A stretch of 64,000 bases of DNA from CAZOLI01 sp964580675 (GCA_964580675.1 CAZOLI010000016.1:1-64000); one strand, 5' to 3'; counted from the first letter of the stretch, positions 26,315-35,387 are shown. Notes: generated by a model from the letters alone, not told the origin. A program made the numbers and translations.

Positions 26315-26624
26315 GTTTGAATAGGTTATTTATTTTCGTTAACATTTTTTCAAGCTTAAATTCGAAGTTGCCTGGCAAATTTATGTTCGGAGAAGGAGGG
26401 GAAAATACGGTGACCAATCGGATGGAGCGACCGGTGAAAGATCCGGTCCCGTCGTCCCTCCCGATGTGCACATCCAGCTTGCCGTTCCGGTCGGTTGAAC
26501 ACGATTCCTCCGTATCGGAACGGGAAGGAATTCCTACCACGCCGGACATCTACTTTTGTCAGGTTGCTCCGGGAGAGCGGACAGCCAGTTTCACAGGACG
26601 GTCTTTATTCAAATCGAGAGAACC
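26315..26624. other. Intergenic region between the Lnt-like gene and hppA
   Basis: 310 bp, AT-rich at the left (26318-26370) and more balanced to the right. It has TTGAAT near 26317 but no convincing -10 at the right distance. An open frame on the plus strand runs into hppA, but its residues before MKNF do not look like protein. No gene, terminator hairpin or RNA motif was recognised. Confidence 0.5.
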
Positions 26625-29012
26625 ATGAAAAATTTCGGAAACATGATGGAGAAGCTTCTCGCGATTCCACTTCTGTTGTTGACGTCGGCGATTCCCGCTC
26701 AGGCTGCAACTGCAGCGGGCGAGTGGGATGGTACCGTGCCGGGCATCTTCTGGTTTGCTCTGATTGCTCCGGCTATTGCACTTCTCTTTGCCTGGTATTT
26801 TTACGCCTCCATGATGAAGGAATCGGAGGGGACGGACCGCATGAAGGAAATTGCCGGACACGTAAAAGAAGGGGCAAGAACTTATTTAAAGGTCCAATAT
26901 GCTGTCGTTGCCGTGTTCTTTTTGGTGATGATGGTGGTCCTGGCGATACTTGCCTACGTGTTTAACCTGCAGGCTCAGTGGGTGCCGTTTGCGTTCCTCA
27001 CGGGTGGATTTTTCTCGGGCCTCTGTGGCTGGCTCGGGATGATTACGGCCACGGAAGCAAGTGCGCGAACGACCCACGCCTCTCGTTCCGGACTGAATCA
27101 GGGGCTTCGGATTGCCTTTCGGAGCGGCGGTGTAATGGGGTTGATCGTCGTGGGTCTCGGTTTGCTTGATATTGCGGGTTGGTTTGCCGTGCTGACTCAG
27201 ACCCCCAAGTTCTCGCTTTTCGGATTTTTGCCTCTCGGCATGACGGATCTTCACAAAGTAACGGTCACTATGCTGGCCTTCGAAATGGGCGCAAGTTCCA
27301 TGGCCCTGTTTGCACGAGTCGGTGGCGGAATATACACCAAAGCGGCGGACGTCGGGGCCGACCTTGTTGGTAAGGTGGAGGAAGGCATACCGGAGGACGA
27401 TCCGAGAAATCCCGGAACCATTGCCGACAACGTCGGGGACAACGTGGGAGACGTGGCCGGCATGGGAGCAGATCTGTACGAGTCGTACTGCGGTGCCATT
27501 TTGGCCACCATGGTCCTGGGCGTTTCGGCCAAACTTGGTGTGGAAGGAGTTATCGCCCCGATGCTGATTGCCGCCGTGGGCATTATTTTAAGCATTGTTG
27601 GTATTTATATGGTGCGCACGGAGGAAGATGCGACACACGCCGAACTCCTCGACAACCTGATGTTCGGGATCAACACAAGTTCATTTCTTATAGGTGTGTC
27701 GGGTCTCGGCGTGTTTTACCTGCTGTTTTTCGGTCAACCGGTACATAGCGCACTGACCGGTGTCTTTGGTGAAACATACGGATTTATGGATCTGATTCGC
27801 CTCTGGAGTCCGATCGGCGTTGGCATACTCGCCGGTGTGGTCATCGGGTACGTTACCGGATACTACACGTCCGATAGTTATCAACCGACAAGAGATGTGG
27901 CCGCTCACGCCCAGACCGGTCCCGCGACCGTGATCATTGACGGTGTGGCCGTGGGAATGCTTTCTTCTGGATGGACCATGGGTCTTGTGGTGATCGGGGT
28001 CATTCTGGCCTTTGCCTTCCCGGGAGGATTCTCCTACGTGCCGCTTGGCCTTTACGGGGTTGGTATTGGTGCAGTCGGTCTGCTTTCCACCCTCGGCATT
28101 ACGCTTTCCACCGACGCGTTTGGCCCGATTGCGGACAACGCCGGTGGAAACGCGGAAATGTCCGAACTGGAACCGGAAGTTCGGGAACGGACGGATCTGC
28201 TGGACTCCCTCGGAAATACCACCGCCGCCACCGGAAAAGGATTTGCCATCGGGTCCGCGGCCCTGACGGCCCTGGCCCTTCTGGCAGCCTACATTGAGGA
28301 GGTGAAAGGAACGGTTGTGAAGCTTGAACAGGACGCGGCCTGGAAGATAGGTGAAACGACGGTGGCCGTGTCGGAAGTGAGCATCACCCAGTTTCTGGAT
28401 TTCTTCAACGTGACCATCATGAACCCGCGTGTGCTGGCGGGCATCATGCTCGGAGGCATGACCGTTTTCGTTTTCTGTGCGCTCACCATGAAAGCGGTGG
28501 GTCGGGCGGCCGGTGAGATGATTGAGGAGATCAGAAAGCAGTTTCGGGAAAACCCGGACATTATGAAGGGAGAAGCCAAACCCGATTACACCGGACCCAT
28601 TGCCATTTCGACCCGGAGTGCGCAGAAGGAAATGATTATGCCGACACTTCTTGCCGTTGCCGTACCGATTGCGACCAGTATCTTCCTGGGCATTGCCGGT
28701 ATCATGGGACTTCTTGCCGGGACGGTGACCACCGGATTTCTGGTGGCCATTATGATGGCCAATTCCGGAGGAGCCTGGGACAACGCCAAGAAATACATTG
28801 AGACCGGTGAGTTCGGAGGAAAAGGATCAGAGGCACACAAGGCGTCCGTCGTTGGGGACACGGTGGGAGATCCCTTCAAGGACACGGCCGGTCCGTCTCT
28901 GAACATCCTGGTGAAGTTGATGTCCATTGTTTCCGTGGTCTTCGCCGGTGCGGCGTACAAATGGGGAGACCTGGGCATCGTTGAAATCCTAAACCTTGAC
29001 TGGCCCGTTTAA
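26625..29012 (+). CDS. hppA: Membrane-bound ion-pumping pyrophosphatase (K+-dependent type)
   Basis: 795 residues from ATG 26625. It hydrolyses pyrophosphate and pumps H+ or Na+ across the inner membrane. Substrate-binding motifs are intact: ADVGADLVGKVE, DDPRNPGTIADNVGDNVGDV, SDAFGPIADNAGG-type residues (TDAFGPIADNAGGNAEM) and GDTVGDPFKDTAGPSLN. GNTTAATGKG has Ala at the position that is Lys in K+-independent enzymes, so this is the K+-dependent class, which includes Na+ pumps; the ion cannot be settled by eye. An N-terminal segment (LLAIPLLLLTSAIPAQA) looks like a cleavable signal peptide ahead of the first pump helix. The rsfS gene follows 26 bp later. Confidence 0.95.
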   Translation: MKNFGNMMEKLLAIPLLLLTSAIPAQAATAAGEWDGTVPGIFWFALIAPAIALLFAWYFYASMMKESEGTDRMKEIAGHVKEGARTYLKVQYAVVAVFFLVMMVVLAILAYVFNLQAQWVPFAFLTGGFFSGLCGWLGMITATEASARTTHASRSGLNQGLRIAFRSGGVMGLIVVGLGLLDIAGWFAVLTQTPKFSLFGFLPLGMTDLHKVTVTMLAFEMGASSMALFARVGGGIYTKAADVGADLVGKVEEGIPEDDPRNPGTIADNVGDNVGDVAGMGADLYESYCGAILATMVLGVSAKLGVEGVIAPMLIAAVGIILSIVGIYMVRTEEDATHAELLDNLMFGINTSSFLIGVSGLGVFYLLFFGQPVHSALTGVFGETYGFMDLIRLWSPIGVGILAGVVIGYVTGYYTSDSYQPTRDVAAHAQTGPATVIIDGVAVGMLSSGWTMGLVVIGVILAFAFPGGFSYVPLGLYGVGIGAVGLLSTLGITLSTDAFGPIADNAGGNAEMSELEPEVRERTDLLDSLGNTTAATGKGFAIGSAALTALALLAAYIEEVKGTVVKLEQDAAWKIGETTVAVSEVSITQFLDFFNVTIMNPRVLAGIMLGGMTVFVFCALTMKAVGRAAGEMIEEIRKQFRENPDIMKGEAKPDYTGPIAISTRSAQKEMIMPTLLAVAVPIATSIFLGIAGIMGLLAGTVTTGFLVAIMMANSGGAWDNAKKYIETGEFGGKGSEAHKASVVGDTVGDPFKDTAGPSLNILVKLMSIVSVVFAGAAYKWGDLGIVEILNLDWPV

Positions 29013-29038
29013 GGAGGCATCTCGAAACGATCGGGAAC

Positions 29039-29416
29039 ATGGAAGAGCCCACGGAGTCGGACGACGTCGAAGAAATTAGCCGATCCATAGCACACCTGAT
29101 CAGTGAGAAAAAAGCAGAGGACGTAGCCATCCTCGAAGTTCGGGAGGTCCTCCCCGTCTGTGATTTCTTCGTCATCGGAACCGGTCGAAACGAACAGCAT
29201 TTAACCTCCCTATCTGACCATATCCAGGAGAAAATGAAGGAGTGGGGCCAGGAGGAACCGGCGGGCATTGAAGGATACGAAGAGGGCCTCTGGGTGCTTA
29301 TGGACTACGGAACGATTGTGGTGCACCTTTTCCAGGAACACGTCCGGGAGTACTATCGGATGGAATCGTTGTGGGCGGATGCCCCCATCACCCATTACGA
29401 CTCGGCCGAAAACTGA
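29039..29416 (+). CDS. rsfS: Ribosomal silencing factor RsfS
   Basis: 125 residues, normal size. RsfS binds uL14 on the 50S subunit and blocks subunit joining in starvation. Family motifs are seen: DFFVIGTGRNEQHLTSLSDH near 45-65, GYEEGLWVLMDYGTIVVHLF near 80-100, and the terminal REYYRMESLWADAP. It lies 26 bp after hppA on the same strand and is convergent with the diguanylate cyclase gene, with only 6 bp between stops. Confidence 0.9.
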   Translation: MEEPTESDDVEEISRSIAHLISEKKAEDVAILEVREVLPVCDFFVIGTGRNEQHLTSLSDHIQEKMKEWGQEEPAGIEGYEEGLWVLMDYGTIVVHLFQEHVREYYRMESLWADAPITHYDSAEN

Positions 29417-29422
29417 ACCGGC

Positions 29423-30376
29423 CTATTTCCGTTCCGTTTCGGTGAATGATTCCCGATCCGTCCGTGCTTCGTTGTTTCCCACCTTATGGTGGTACATTTC
29501 CTCGTCCGCGTGTTTCATTATGTCCTCCGGACGGGGACCATCTTCCGGAAAGGTGGAAACCCCGATGGATAACCCGAGTGCCAGCGGTTCCCCGTCAACG
29601 TCCAGAATGGGATGGGTCTGATCGAGGAAGGAGGAGATTCGATCAGCAAATTTCTCCGCCTCGTCCCGGTTTGAATCGGGAAGAATAAACACAAATTCAT
29701 CCCCGCCGTATCGGGCCACGACATCGTACTTCCGGCACACGTCCCGCAGAAGTCCCCCGATGGATTTCAGGCACCGATCACCGACGTCGTGTCCAAAATT
29801 GTCGTTTATTTCCTTGAATCCGTCGATGTCACACATCAGGACGGAAAGTTTCCGGTCGTGTCGTTTGGCCTCTTCAATTTCCTCTTCAAGACGCATCCAG
29901 ATGTAACGGTGGTTGTACAGCCCCGTCAGGGGATCCGTCATGGTTAGCTCCTCCAGTCGTTCCAGGTAGTTTTCGATACGGCGAGTTTTTTCTTTTCGGA
30001 TGGTTCCCATTGCACCGAACACAAAGGTGGAGAAGACCGGATACGCCAGGCAGAAAAACAGGAGGACGGGTTGTTGCAGAATGGTTCCCGGGTCACCTGA
30101 TGGGGTACCGGGACCGATAAATTGATCCAGGAGGACGAGTAGGGGACCGGACAATCCCCAGATCAACCCAAAGATTGCGTGGATGTTTTTGTGGATGGTG
30201 TATGTGTGGAGGTGTGTGAAGGCATTGAGGAATTCTTTGATGGGTTGAAGGGAAAGGGGAATAGCGGGGACGCGAATGTCGTCCCGGATCTCGCTTCGCT
30301 GGTCCTGCAGGGGTTCCGGACGAGCGTCCGGTTGTCCGGGAACTCCCCGTTCGGTTGCTCCTTCTGATTCGTTCAT
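29423..30376 (-). CDS. Membrane-associated GGDEF diguanylate cyclase
   Basis: 317 residues from ATG 30376, chosen because GAGGG lies a few bases before it; the frame is open 49 codons further upstream. Two hydrophobic segments (IFGLIWGLSGPLLVLL and PVLLFFCLAYPVFSTFVFGA) anchor it in the membrane. A short coiled coil leads to a complete GGDEF domain with LTGLYNHRYIWMRLEEE, DIDGFKEINDNFGHDVGD and active site RYGGDEF near 225. The inhibitory RxxD site is present as RKYD exactly five residues before GGDEF, so it should make c-di-GMP from GTP with product inhibition. No sensory domain beyond the membrane part is visible. Confidence 0.88.
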   Translation of the reverse strand: MNESEGATERGVPGQPDARPEPLQDQRSEIRDDIRVPAIPLSLQPIKEFLNAFTHLHTYTIHKNIHAIFGLIWGLSGPLLVLLDQFIGPGTPSGDPGTILQQPVLLFFCLAYPVFSTFVFGAMGTIRKEKTRRIENYLERLEELTMTDPLTGLYNHRYIWMRLEEEIEEAKRHDRKLSVLMCDIDGFKEINDNFGHDVGDRCLKSIGGLLRDVCRKYDVVARYGGDEFVFILPDSNRDEAEKFADRISSFLDQTHPILDVDGEPLALGLSIGVSTFPEDGPRPEDIMKHADEEMYHHKVGNNEARTDRESFTETERK

Positions 30377-30543
30377 GGTTCCCTCGATGTCCTCAAACAT
30401 CACCTGTGTGTAACCCTGATGCGCACGGGAAAACCGGACCACCGGCACCCGGTGTGATGGCCGGCCCGTTTCGGCATTTGCGAATTTTGGTCGGAGAAAA
30501 ACGAAACCGTCTCGGGACGACACCCTTTCTCCCGCGGTGAGAA

Positions 30544-31563
30544 TCAGGCCGGTTCGGAAAAAATCATCTGACCGGCATTCGTCTGGATCGAACTCGTTAC
30601 TGCTACCTCAATGGTTTCCCCGATATGTTGATCACCGTCTTCGACCACCACCATGGTCCCGTCCTCAAGATATCCAACCCCCTGACCTTCTTCTTCCCCG
30701 GATTTTACAATTTCGATGTTCATGGTTTCACCCGGGATGGCTTTTGGTTTCAGGGCGTCCGCCAGGTCGTTCAGGTTCAGAACGTTTAATCCCTCTACGG
30801 ACGCGACTTTGTCCAGGTTGTAATCGTTCGAAAGCAGGTCGAGGTTTTCCGTTTTTGCGTACTGCAGCAGTTTATCGTCGACGTCTTCTTCGTAGGGAAT
30901 GTTCACGTCGACGATCTCGATGGGAATTCGGCCGTCGTTCCGTAATTCTTCGAGTATCTCGAGACCTCTTCGTCCCCGTTTCCGTTTCATGTTGTTTCCG
31001 GAATCGGCGAGGGTCTGTAGTTCGTTTATCACGAAACGAGGAATGACGAGGTCTTTGTCGAACAGTCCCGTTCGATACAGGTCCCGGATTCGACCGTCAA
31101 TCAAAATGTTGGTGTCCACCAGAATTTTTGAGGAGGTCCGATCCTCCCGTTGCAGTTCGACGAACGGAATGACAAATTTAAAATTTTCCCGGCTCTGAAG
31201 CGTTAGTGTTAAGCCGAGGTAGGAAAACAGGACGATGCAGGCAACCTGAATCAGCACCTGCGTTGGTTTTGGGGCTTCGTCGAAAATGGGAATAAGAAAG
31301 AGGATCTTCACGAACAGGACCGTGAGAATCAGCCCTCCCAGCAGCCCCAGCAACGATGCCGCCACCACGCCGAGGTACCGTTTCGTGAAGCTGATTTCGG
31401 CACCGATCAGGATTCCGCCGATGACGCCTCCCGCCAGTAATCCGACAAAATTTGCCAGACCCGGGCCGGTGAACCCACCAACAATGACCCCGCCGAGTTT
31501 CCAGCCAATGACCAGGCATAAAGCAATGAACAGTGCCCGTACGAGGTTCAGTCCTCTAATCAT
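30544..31563 (-). CDS. PIN-TRAM domain membrane protein (YacL-like)
   Basis: 339 residues. Four hydrophobic helices occupy residues 5-120 (including GGVIVGGFTGPGLANFVGLL). Then comes a PIN nuclease domain at about 145-260 with acidic metal-binding positions in KILVDTNILIDGRIRD, FVINELQTLADS, DVDDKLLQYAK and DLLSNDYNLDKVA. A TRAM domain closes the protein (residues 275-335). This is the standard layout of the YacL/TRAM family, thought to act on RNA. Its ATG overlaps the dgt stop by 4 bp, so the two are translationally coupled. The diguanylate cyclase gene follows after 167 bp. Confidence 0.88.
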   Translation of the reverse strand: MIRGLNLVRALFIALCLVIGWKLGGVIVGGFTGPGLANFVGLLAGGVIGGILIGAEISFTKRYLGVVAASLLGLLGGLILTVLFVKILFLIPIFDEAPKPTQVLIQVACIVLFSYLGLTLTLQSRENFKFVIPFVELQREDRTSSKILVDTNILIDGRIRDLYRTGLFDKDLVIPRFVINELQTLADSGNNMKRKRGRRGLEILEELRNDGRIPIEIVDVNIPYEEDVDDKLLQYAKTENLDLLSNDYNLDKVASVEGLNVLNLNDLADALKPKAIPGETMNIEIVKSGEEEGQGVGYLEDGTMVVVEDGDQHIGETIEVAVTSSIQTNAGQMIFSEPA

Positions 31564-32714
31564 GGGAGTGGGCCAAGAATGTCTTCATGTTCCTGAATCG
31601 CGTATCGATCGGTCATGCCTGCGATGTAATCCGAAATGCCCCGCGGCTTGCCCACCTGGTTTGCCCAATCCTGATATTCACGTGGAAGGGATTCCGGGGA
31701 CCTCATAAATTCATCGAATAGCTCCCGGACAATCCGTTTGGCCCGCTCCTGCATGCGAATGACTTTATGGTGACAGTACATCCGGTCGTACAGGAACTCA
31801 TTTAATTCCGCTTTTAACTCTTTCATCTCATCGGAGAAGGAAACAAGCATGGCATCCTGTTTCCTCACATCGTCGGTGTTTGTAATGTTCTGTTGATTCA
31901 GCTGTTTTTCAGTATTATTCAGTAGATCCGTCACCATCAGATTGATCAGTTTACGAACAATCTGAACTCGTTCCACCTCGTGATGGAGGTCCCCGTACTC
32001 TTCGTGGACGGCGTTCCGGGTTCGTTCGTAAAGTTCCAGCTCTTCCAGTTCCGAACGGTTCAGGATGCCGGATTTTAGTCCGTCGTCGATGTCGTGATTG
32101 GTATAAGCAATGGAATCCGTAACGTCCACAATTTGTTCTTCAATGAGAGGGGCCCAGGATGGCTGATATTTTTCGTCGGGCTCCGGATTGTCCGGGAAAC
32201 CGTGTTTGATGATGGATTCCCGGAGTTCCCATGTAAGGTTCAGCCCGCGAAATTCCGGATACCGATTTTCCAGCGTGTCGAGAATTCGAAGAGACTGTCT
32301 GTTGTGGCGAAAACCGTCCTCAATCCCGACTTCCATTAATTTCTTGTTCAGTGCTTTCTCCCCGCTGTGCCCGAACGGTGTGTGTCCGAGATCGTGACTG
32401 AGGGCGATGGCCTCGCAGAGATCCACGTTTGCCCCAAGGGCCCGTGCAATGGTCCGGGAGATCTGGGCCACCTCCGTTGTGTGAGTGAGTCGGGTGCGAT
32501 AATAATCCCCTTCGTGTATCACAAATACCTGGGTTTTGTACTGAAGCCGACGAAATGCCGTGCAGTGGATGATTCGGTCCCGGTCCCGCTGAAACGGGGT
32601 TCGGTACGGATGCTTATCCTCCTCGTGTTCCCTCCCGCGGGTGTCATTGCTCATCATGGCCCACGGGGCAAGATTGTTCCGCTCCCGGTTCTGAATTTGA
32701 TTGCGAACGTTCAT
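31560..32714 (-). CDS. dgt: Deoxyguanosinetriphosphate triphosphohydrolase-like HD protein
   Basis: 384 residues. Starts with the family region HPYRTPFQRDRDRIIHCTAF followed by RRLQYKTQVFV. The HD metal site is complete: RLTHTTEVAQISRTIAR, then ALSHDLGHTPFGHSGE with the HD pair, and TDSIAYTNHDIDDGL later. Members cleave dNTPs to deoxynucleosides and triphosphate. Length and motifs match the shorter dGTPase-like group found outside enterobacteria. The first gene of the minus-strand unit dgt, PIN-TRAM, diguanylate cyclase; divergent from the ribosomal cluster. Confidence 0.92.
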   Translation of the reverse strand: MNVRNQIQNRERNNLAPWAMMSNDTRGREHEEDKHPYRTPFQRDRDRIIHCTAFRRLQYKTQVFVIHEGDYYRTRLTHTTEVAQISRTIARALGANVDLCEAIALSHDLGHTPFGHSGEKALNKKLMEVGIEDGFRHNRQSLRILDTLENRYPEFRGLNLTWELRESIIKHGFPDNPEPDEKYQPSWAPLIEEQIVDVTDSIAYTNHDIDDGLKSGILNRSELEELELYERTRNAVHEEYGDLHHEVERVQIVRKLINLMVTDLLNNTEKQLNQQNITNTDDVRKQDAMLVSFSDEMKELKAELNEFLYDRMYCHHKVIRMQERAKRIVRELFDEFMRSPESLPREYQDWANQVGKPRGISDYIAGMTDRYAIQEHEDILGPLP

Positions 32715-33029
32715 AGGAGTGGGAGTGTTGCTTGTTTTCGACGAATAACGAATTCATTTCAATGGTAACAGAGGAAATGAACACCTTCCAGCGAGATCGT
32801 CAGTATGGGATGGTCCGGGCGGATCCGGTGTTTCCGGCGACCGGTTCTGAAAAACGTCGATTGGAATGGATCCACGGTCAAAAGCGAAATCGCCCCAATA
32901 TTCTCCCTCTCTTGAAATTCCTCTTCAGATTCATATTATTAACTACGCATTGTACGTCCTGATTTTTGCAGGGGGGTATGTTCCGGGTTTTGCGAATGTT
33001 TTTTTATCCATGGGATTCGTGTCGGAAAA
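32715..33029. other. Divergent intergenic region between dgt and rpsQ
   Basis: 315 bp between two divergent units. It contains a good plus-strand promoter (32912-32939) for the ribosomal cluster. The rest has no recognisable gene; in particular, there is no rplP or rpmC, which usually precede rpsQ. Confidence 0.6.
32912..32939 (+). promoter_or_regulatory. Promoter of the ribosomal protein cluster
   Basis: TTGAAA (32912-32917, 5 of 6) and TATTAT (32934-32939, 5 of 6) are separated by 16 bp. Transcription would begin near 32946, leaving about 84 nt of leader before rpsQ. Confidence 0.6.
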
Positions 33030-33290
33030 ATGAGCGACGAACAATCAGAACGCAGACAAATTGTTGGTGAAGTGGTCAGCGACAAGATGGACAAAACCAT
33101 CACCGTGCGAGTGGATCGGCGTCAGCAGCATCCACGGTACAAAAAGTACCTGACCCGAAGCACAAAGTTCAAAGCACACGACGAGGAAGAACGGGCGGAA
33201 GAAGGAGATGTCGTGGAGCTTGAGGAAACAAGACCAATATCTCGATCCAAGAGATGGCGCCTTGTGGACGTGCTTGAAGAAGCCCCGTAA
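33030..33290 (+). CDS. rpsQ: Ribosomal protein uS17
   Basis: 86 residues. It has the family core GEVVSDKMDKTITVRVDR and HPRYKKYLTRSTKFKAHDE, then GDVVELEETRPISRSKRW. It is the first gene of the cluster and has its own promoter, which is unusual because rpsQ normally follows rplP-rpmC. The C-terminus is acidic (LEEAP). Confidence 0.95.
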   Translation: MSDEQSERRQIVGEVVSDKMDKTITVRVDRRQQHPRYKKYLTRSTKFKAHDEEERAEEGDVVELEETRPISRSKRWRLVDVLEEAP

Positions 33291-33314
33291 CGAATGAATT
33301 ATTGTTCGAAAACA

Positions 33315-33336
33315 GCGTGAAACAGCTGTCTCACGC
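33315..33336 (+). promoter_or_regulatory. 22-bp inverted repeat in the rpsQ-rplN spacer
   Basis: GCGTGA (33315-33320) and TCACGC (33331-33336) pair perfectly around ACAGCTGT, itself a palindrome, with one mismatch between the two blocks. There is no T-run after it, so it is not a classic terminator. It sits about 50 bp before rplN, the position where a ribosomal protein could regulate the spc-type genes or where RNA could be processed. The role is inferred from position only. Confidence 0.45.
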
Positions 33337-33386
33337 AAATAGATTTACGGACAAGGAAACGAGAGGTTCTGCCGGAAAGGAGAGTT

Positions 33387-33752
33387 ATGATTCAAAAAGA
33401 AAGCAAACTGGAAGTGGCCGACAATTCGGGCGCGAAGGAAGTCGGCTGTATTCAGGTACTGGGTGGGACGGGAAAAAAATACGCAAAAATTGGCGATACC
33501 ATCGTGGCGTCGGTGAAAAAAAGTATTCCGAGGGGGGAAGTGGAGAAAGGCGACGTCGTCAAGGGAGTTGTCGTGCGCACCTGTCGAAGTTTTCGACGCA
33601 ATGACGGCAGCTATGTGAAGTTCGACAAAAACGCTGTCGTGATCATAGATCCGGACGGAAATCCGATGGGAACCCGAATTTTTGGTGCAGTTCCCCGCGA
33701 ACTCCGCAGTCAGAACATGAAAATAATTTCACTTGCCTCGGAGGTGGTCTGA
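33387..33752 (+). CDS. rplN: Ribosomal protein uL14
   Basis: 121 residues, full length. MIQKESKLEVADNSGAKEVG is the characteristic start, and RGEVEKGDVVKGVVVRT and GTRIFGAVPREL follow. A clear Shine-Dalgarno (GGAAAGGAGAG) precedes the ATG. The 22-bp inverted repeat and the 95-bp spacer separate it from rpsQ. Confidence 0.97.
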   Translation: MIQKESKLEVADNSGAKEVGCIQVLGGTGKKYAKIGDTIVASVKKSIPRGEVEKGDVVKGVVVRTCRSFRRNDGSYVKFDKNAVVIIDPDGNPMGTRIFGAVPRELRSQNMKIISLASEVV

Positions 33753-33754
33753 GG

Positions 33755-34075
33755 ATGCACATACAGAGCGGAGACACCGTAAAGGTACTGACGGGTGTGG
33801 ACAAGAACAAAACGGGAACGGTTCGGAAGGTGATTCCGGACGAGGACCGTGCGATTGTTGAAGACGTGAATTATCAGTACAAAACGCTCCAGCGAACGCA
33901 GGAACGGCCCAAAGGCGGCATTATACAGAAGGAAATGCCCGTTCACGTAAGCAATCTTCAACTGGTCTGTCCAAACTGCAACGAACCGACCCGGGTCGGA
34001 CGGCGCGAGTCTCCGTACGGAAATAACGCTCGATACTGTAAGAAATGTAACGAATTTGTCGACCTGGTGGAGTAA
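33755..34075 (+). CDS. rplX: Ribosomal protein uL24 with C-terminal zinc ribbon
   Basis: 106 residues. The KOW motif is GDTVKVLTGVDKNKTGTVRK at the N-terminus. The C-terminal part has CPNC near residue 72 and CKKC near 96, a four-cysteine zinc site found in some bacterial uL24. It begins 3 bp after the rplN stop and has GAGG just before the ATG. Confidence 0.96.
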   Translation: MHIQSGDTVKVLTGVDKNKTGTVRKVIPDEDRAIVEDVNYQYKTLQRTQERPKGGIIQKEMPVHVSNLQLVCPNCNEPTRVGRRESPYGNNARYCKKCNEFVDLVE

Positions 34076-34076
34076 G

Positions 34077-34661
34077 ATGGCTGAAACTGAAACGGAAAAC
34101 GCGGCAAGCACAGGTGGAGCTCCCGAACTGGAACGGCGGTACCATGAGGAAATTCGACCGGAGTTGAAGGAGGAGCTCGGTCTGGATTCCATCATGGCCG
34201 TTCCGGAACTGACGAAAATAACGGTAAATGTGGGTCTCGGTCAGAACGAGGATCAGCGTGATCGTATTAATGCGGCGACCGAGGACCTGAAGCGGATTAC
34301 CTCACAGCAACCGGTGGTTACCCGGGCGAAGAAGGCCGTGGCCGCATTCGACATCCGGGAAGGTGATCCCATCGGTGTGAAGGTAACACTCCGGAAAACA
34401 AGGATGTACGCGTTCCTGGAGCGGTTGATTCATCTGGTGATTCCGCGTTTTCGAGACTTCCGAGGACTTGATCCGGATGCCATGGACGGCAGCGGTAACT
34501 TCTCCATGGGCATCGAAAACCAGACGGTGTTTCCGGGGATCGACATCGACGAAGTTGAATACGTAAATGGAATGGACGTCTGTATTTCGACAAGCGCCGA
34601 CAATGATCGAGATGGCCTTGCTCTTCTTCGTGCTCTCGGCATGCCGTTTCAGGAAGTATAA
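34077..34661 (+). CDS. rplE: Ribosomal protein uL5
   Basis: 194 residues from ATG 34077, one base after the rplX stop; an earlier GTG in frame lies inside rplX and is less likely. It binds 5S rRNA. Motifs: PELTKITVNVGLGQ, QQPVVTRAKKAVAAFDIREG, GVKVTLRKTRMYAFLERLI, and FPGIDIDEV. A short acidic, low-complexity N-terminal extension (about 18 residues, MAETETENAASTGGAPEL) precedes the normal start. Confidence 0.96.
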   Translation: MAETETENAASTGGAPELERRYHEEIRPELKEELGLDSIMAVPELTKITVNVGLGQNEDQRDRINAATEDLKRITSQQPVVTRAKKAVAAFDIREGDPIGVKVTLRKTRMYAFLERLIHLVIPRFRDFRGLDPDAMDGSGNFSMGIENQTVFPGIDIDEVEYVNGMDVCISTSADNDRDGLALLRALGMPFQEV

Positions 34662-34717
34662 GAACTGCGTGAATTCGTAAGTAAAGTTGTTTTGGTGTTT
34701 TAAATCGGTTATCTGAC

Positions 34718-34906
34718 ATGGCAAGAAAAGCTCTCGTCGAAAAGGCCAAAAAGGACGACCACAAATACAGCACGCGCGGTGTGAACCGGTGTGAGCTCTG
34801 TGGTCGTGCACGGTCGTACATGCGGAAGTTCCGCATCTGCCGGATATGTTTCCGTGAACTTGCCAGTAACGGAAAGATTCCCGGTGTGCGGAAAGCGTCC
34901 TGGTAA
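34718..34906 (+). CDS. rpsN: Ribosomal protein uS14, short zinc-binding form
   Basis: 62 residues with CELC and CRICF (C-x2-C twice), so this is the type Z S14. Start MARKALVEKAKKDDHKYSTR is typical. ATG at 34718 has no Shine-Dalgarno. A weak promoter-like TTGTTT-N16-TTATCT sits immediately upstream. Confidence 0.96.
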   Translation: MARKALVEKAKKDDHKYSTRGVNRCELCGRARSYMRKFRICRICFRELASNGKIPGVRKASW

Positions 34907-34949
34907 CGGAGCGTTCCGCTAACGGTAGAATTCGGAAACAGGAGAACTC

Positions 34950-35366
34950 ATGGAAATTTCAGATCCCGTTTCGGATGCCATAACTCGTATTCGAAACGCA
35001 AACGAAATCAAAAAGGAAGCGACGGATATTCCGTTCAGCAACCTGAAGGAAAACCTCGCTGATGTGCTGAAGGAAGAAGGGTATATTCAGGACTACCGGG
35101 TCTACGAAAAACAGGTGAATCCGAATCGAAACCCTCATAAAGTGCTTCGGGTGTACCTGAAGTATACGGATCGGGGGGAGCGCGTAATTAAGAACATGGA
35201 ACGGGTCAGTAAACCGGGACGGCGGAAATACGCGGGCGCCGACGAAATTCCCCGGGTGCTGGATGGGCTCGGCATCATGGTCGTTTCGACGTCCAAGGGC
35301 GTGATGAGTGATCGAGAATGTCGAAAACTGCAGCTGGGTGGAGAATTGCTCTGTAAGGTCTGGTAA
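34950..35366 (+). CDS. rpsH: Ribosomal protein uS8
   Basis: 138 residues. ISDPVSDAITRIRNANEIKK at the start and the C-terminal GIMVVSTSKGVMSDRECRKL are diagnostic. A good Shine-Dalgarno (AGGAGAA) precedes the ATG. In E. coli uS8 represses the spc operon by binding mRNA; the site here is unknown. Confidence 0.96.
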   Translation: MEISDPVSDAITRIRNANEIKKEATDIPFSNLKENLADVLKEEGYIQDYRVYEKQVNPNRNPHKVLRVYLKYTDRGERVIKNMERVSKPGRRKYAGADEIPRVLDGLGIMVVSTSKGVMSDRECRKLQLGGELLCKVW

Positions 35367-35387
35367 ACATTTTCCTGCGATAAAGAT

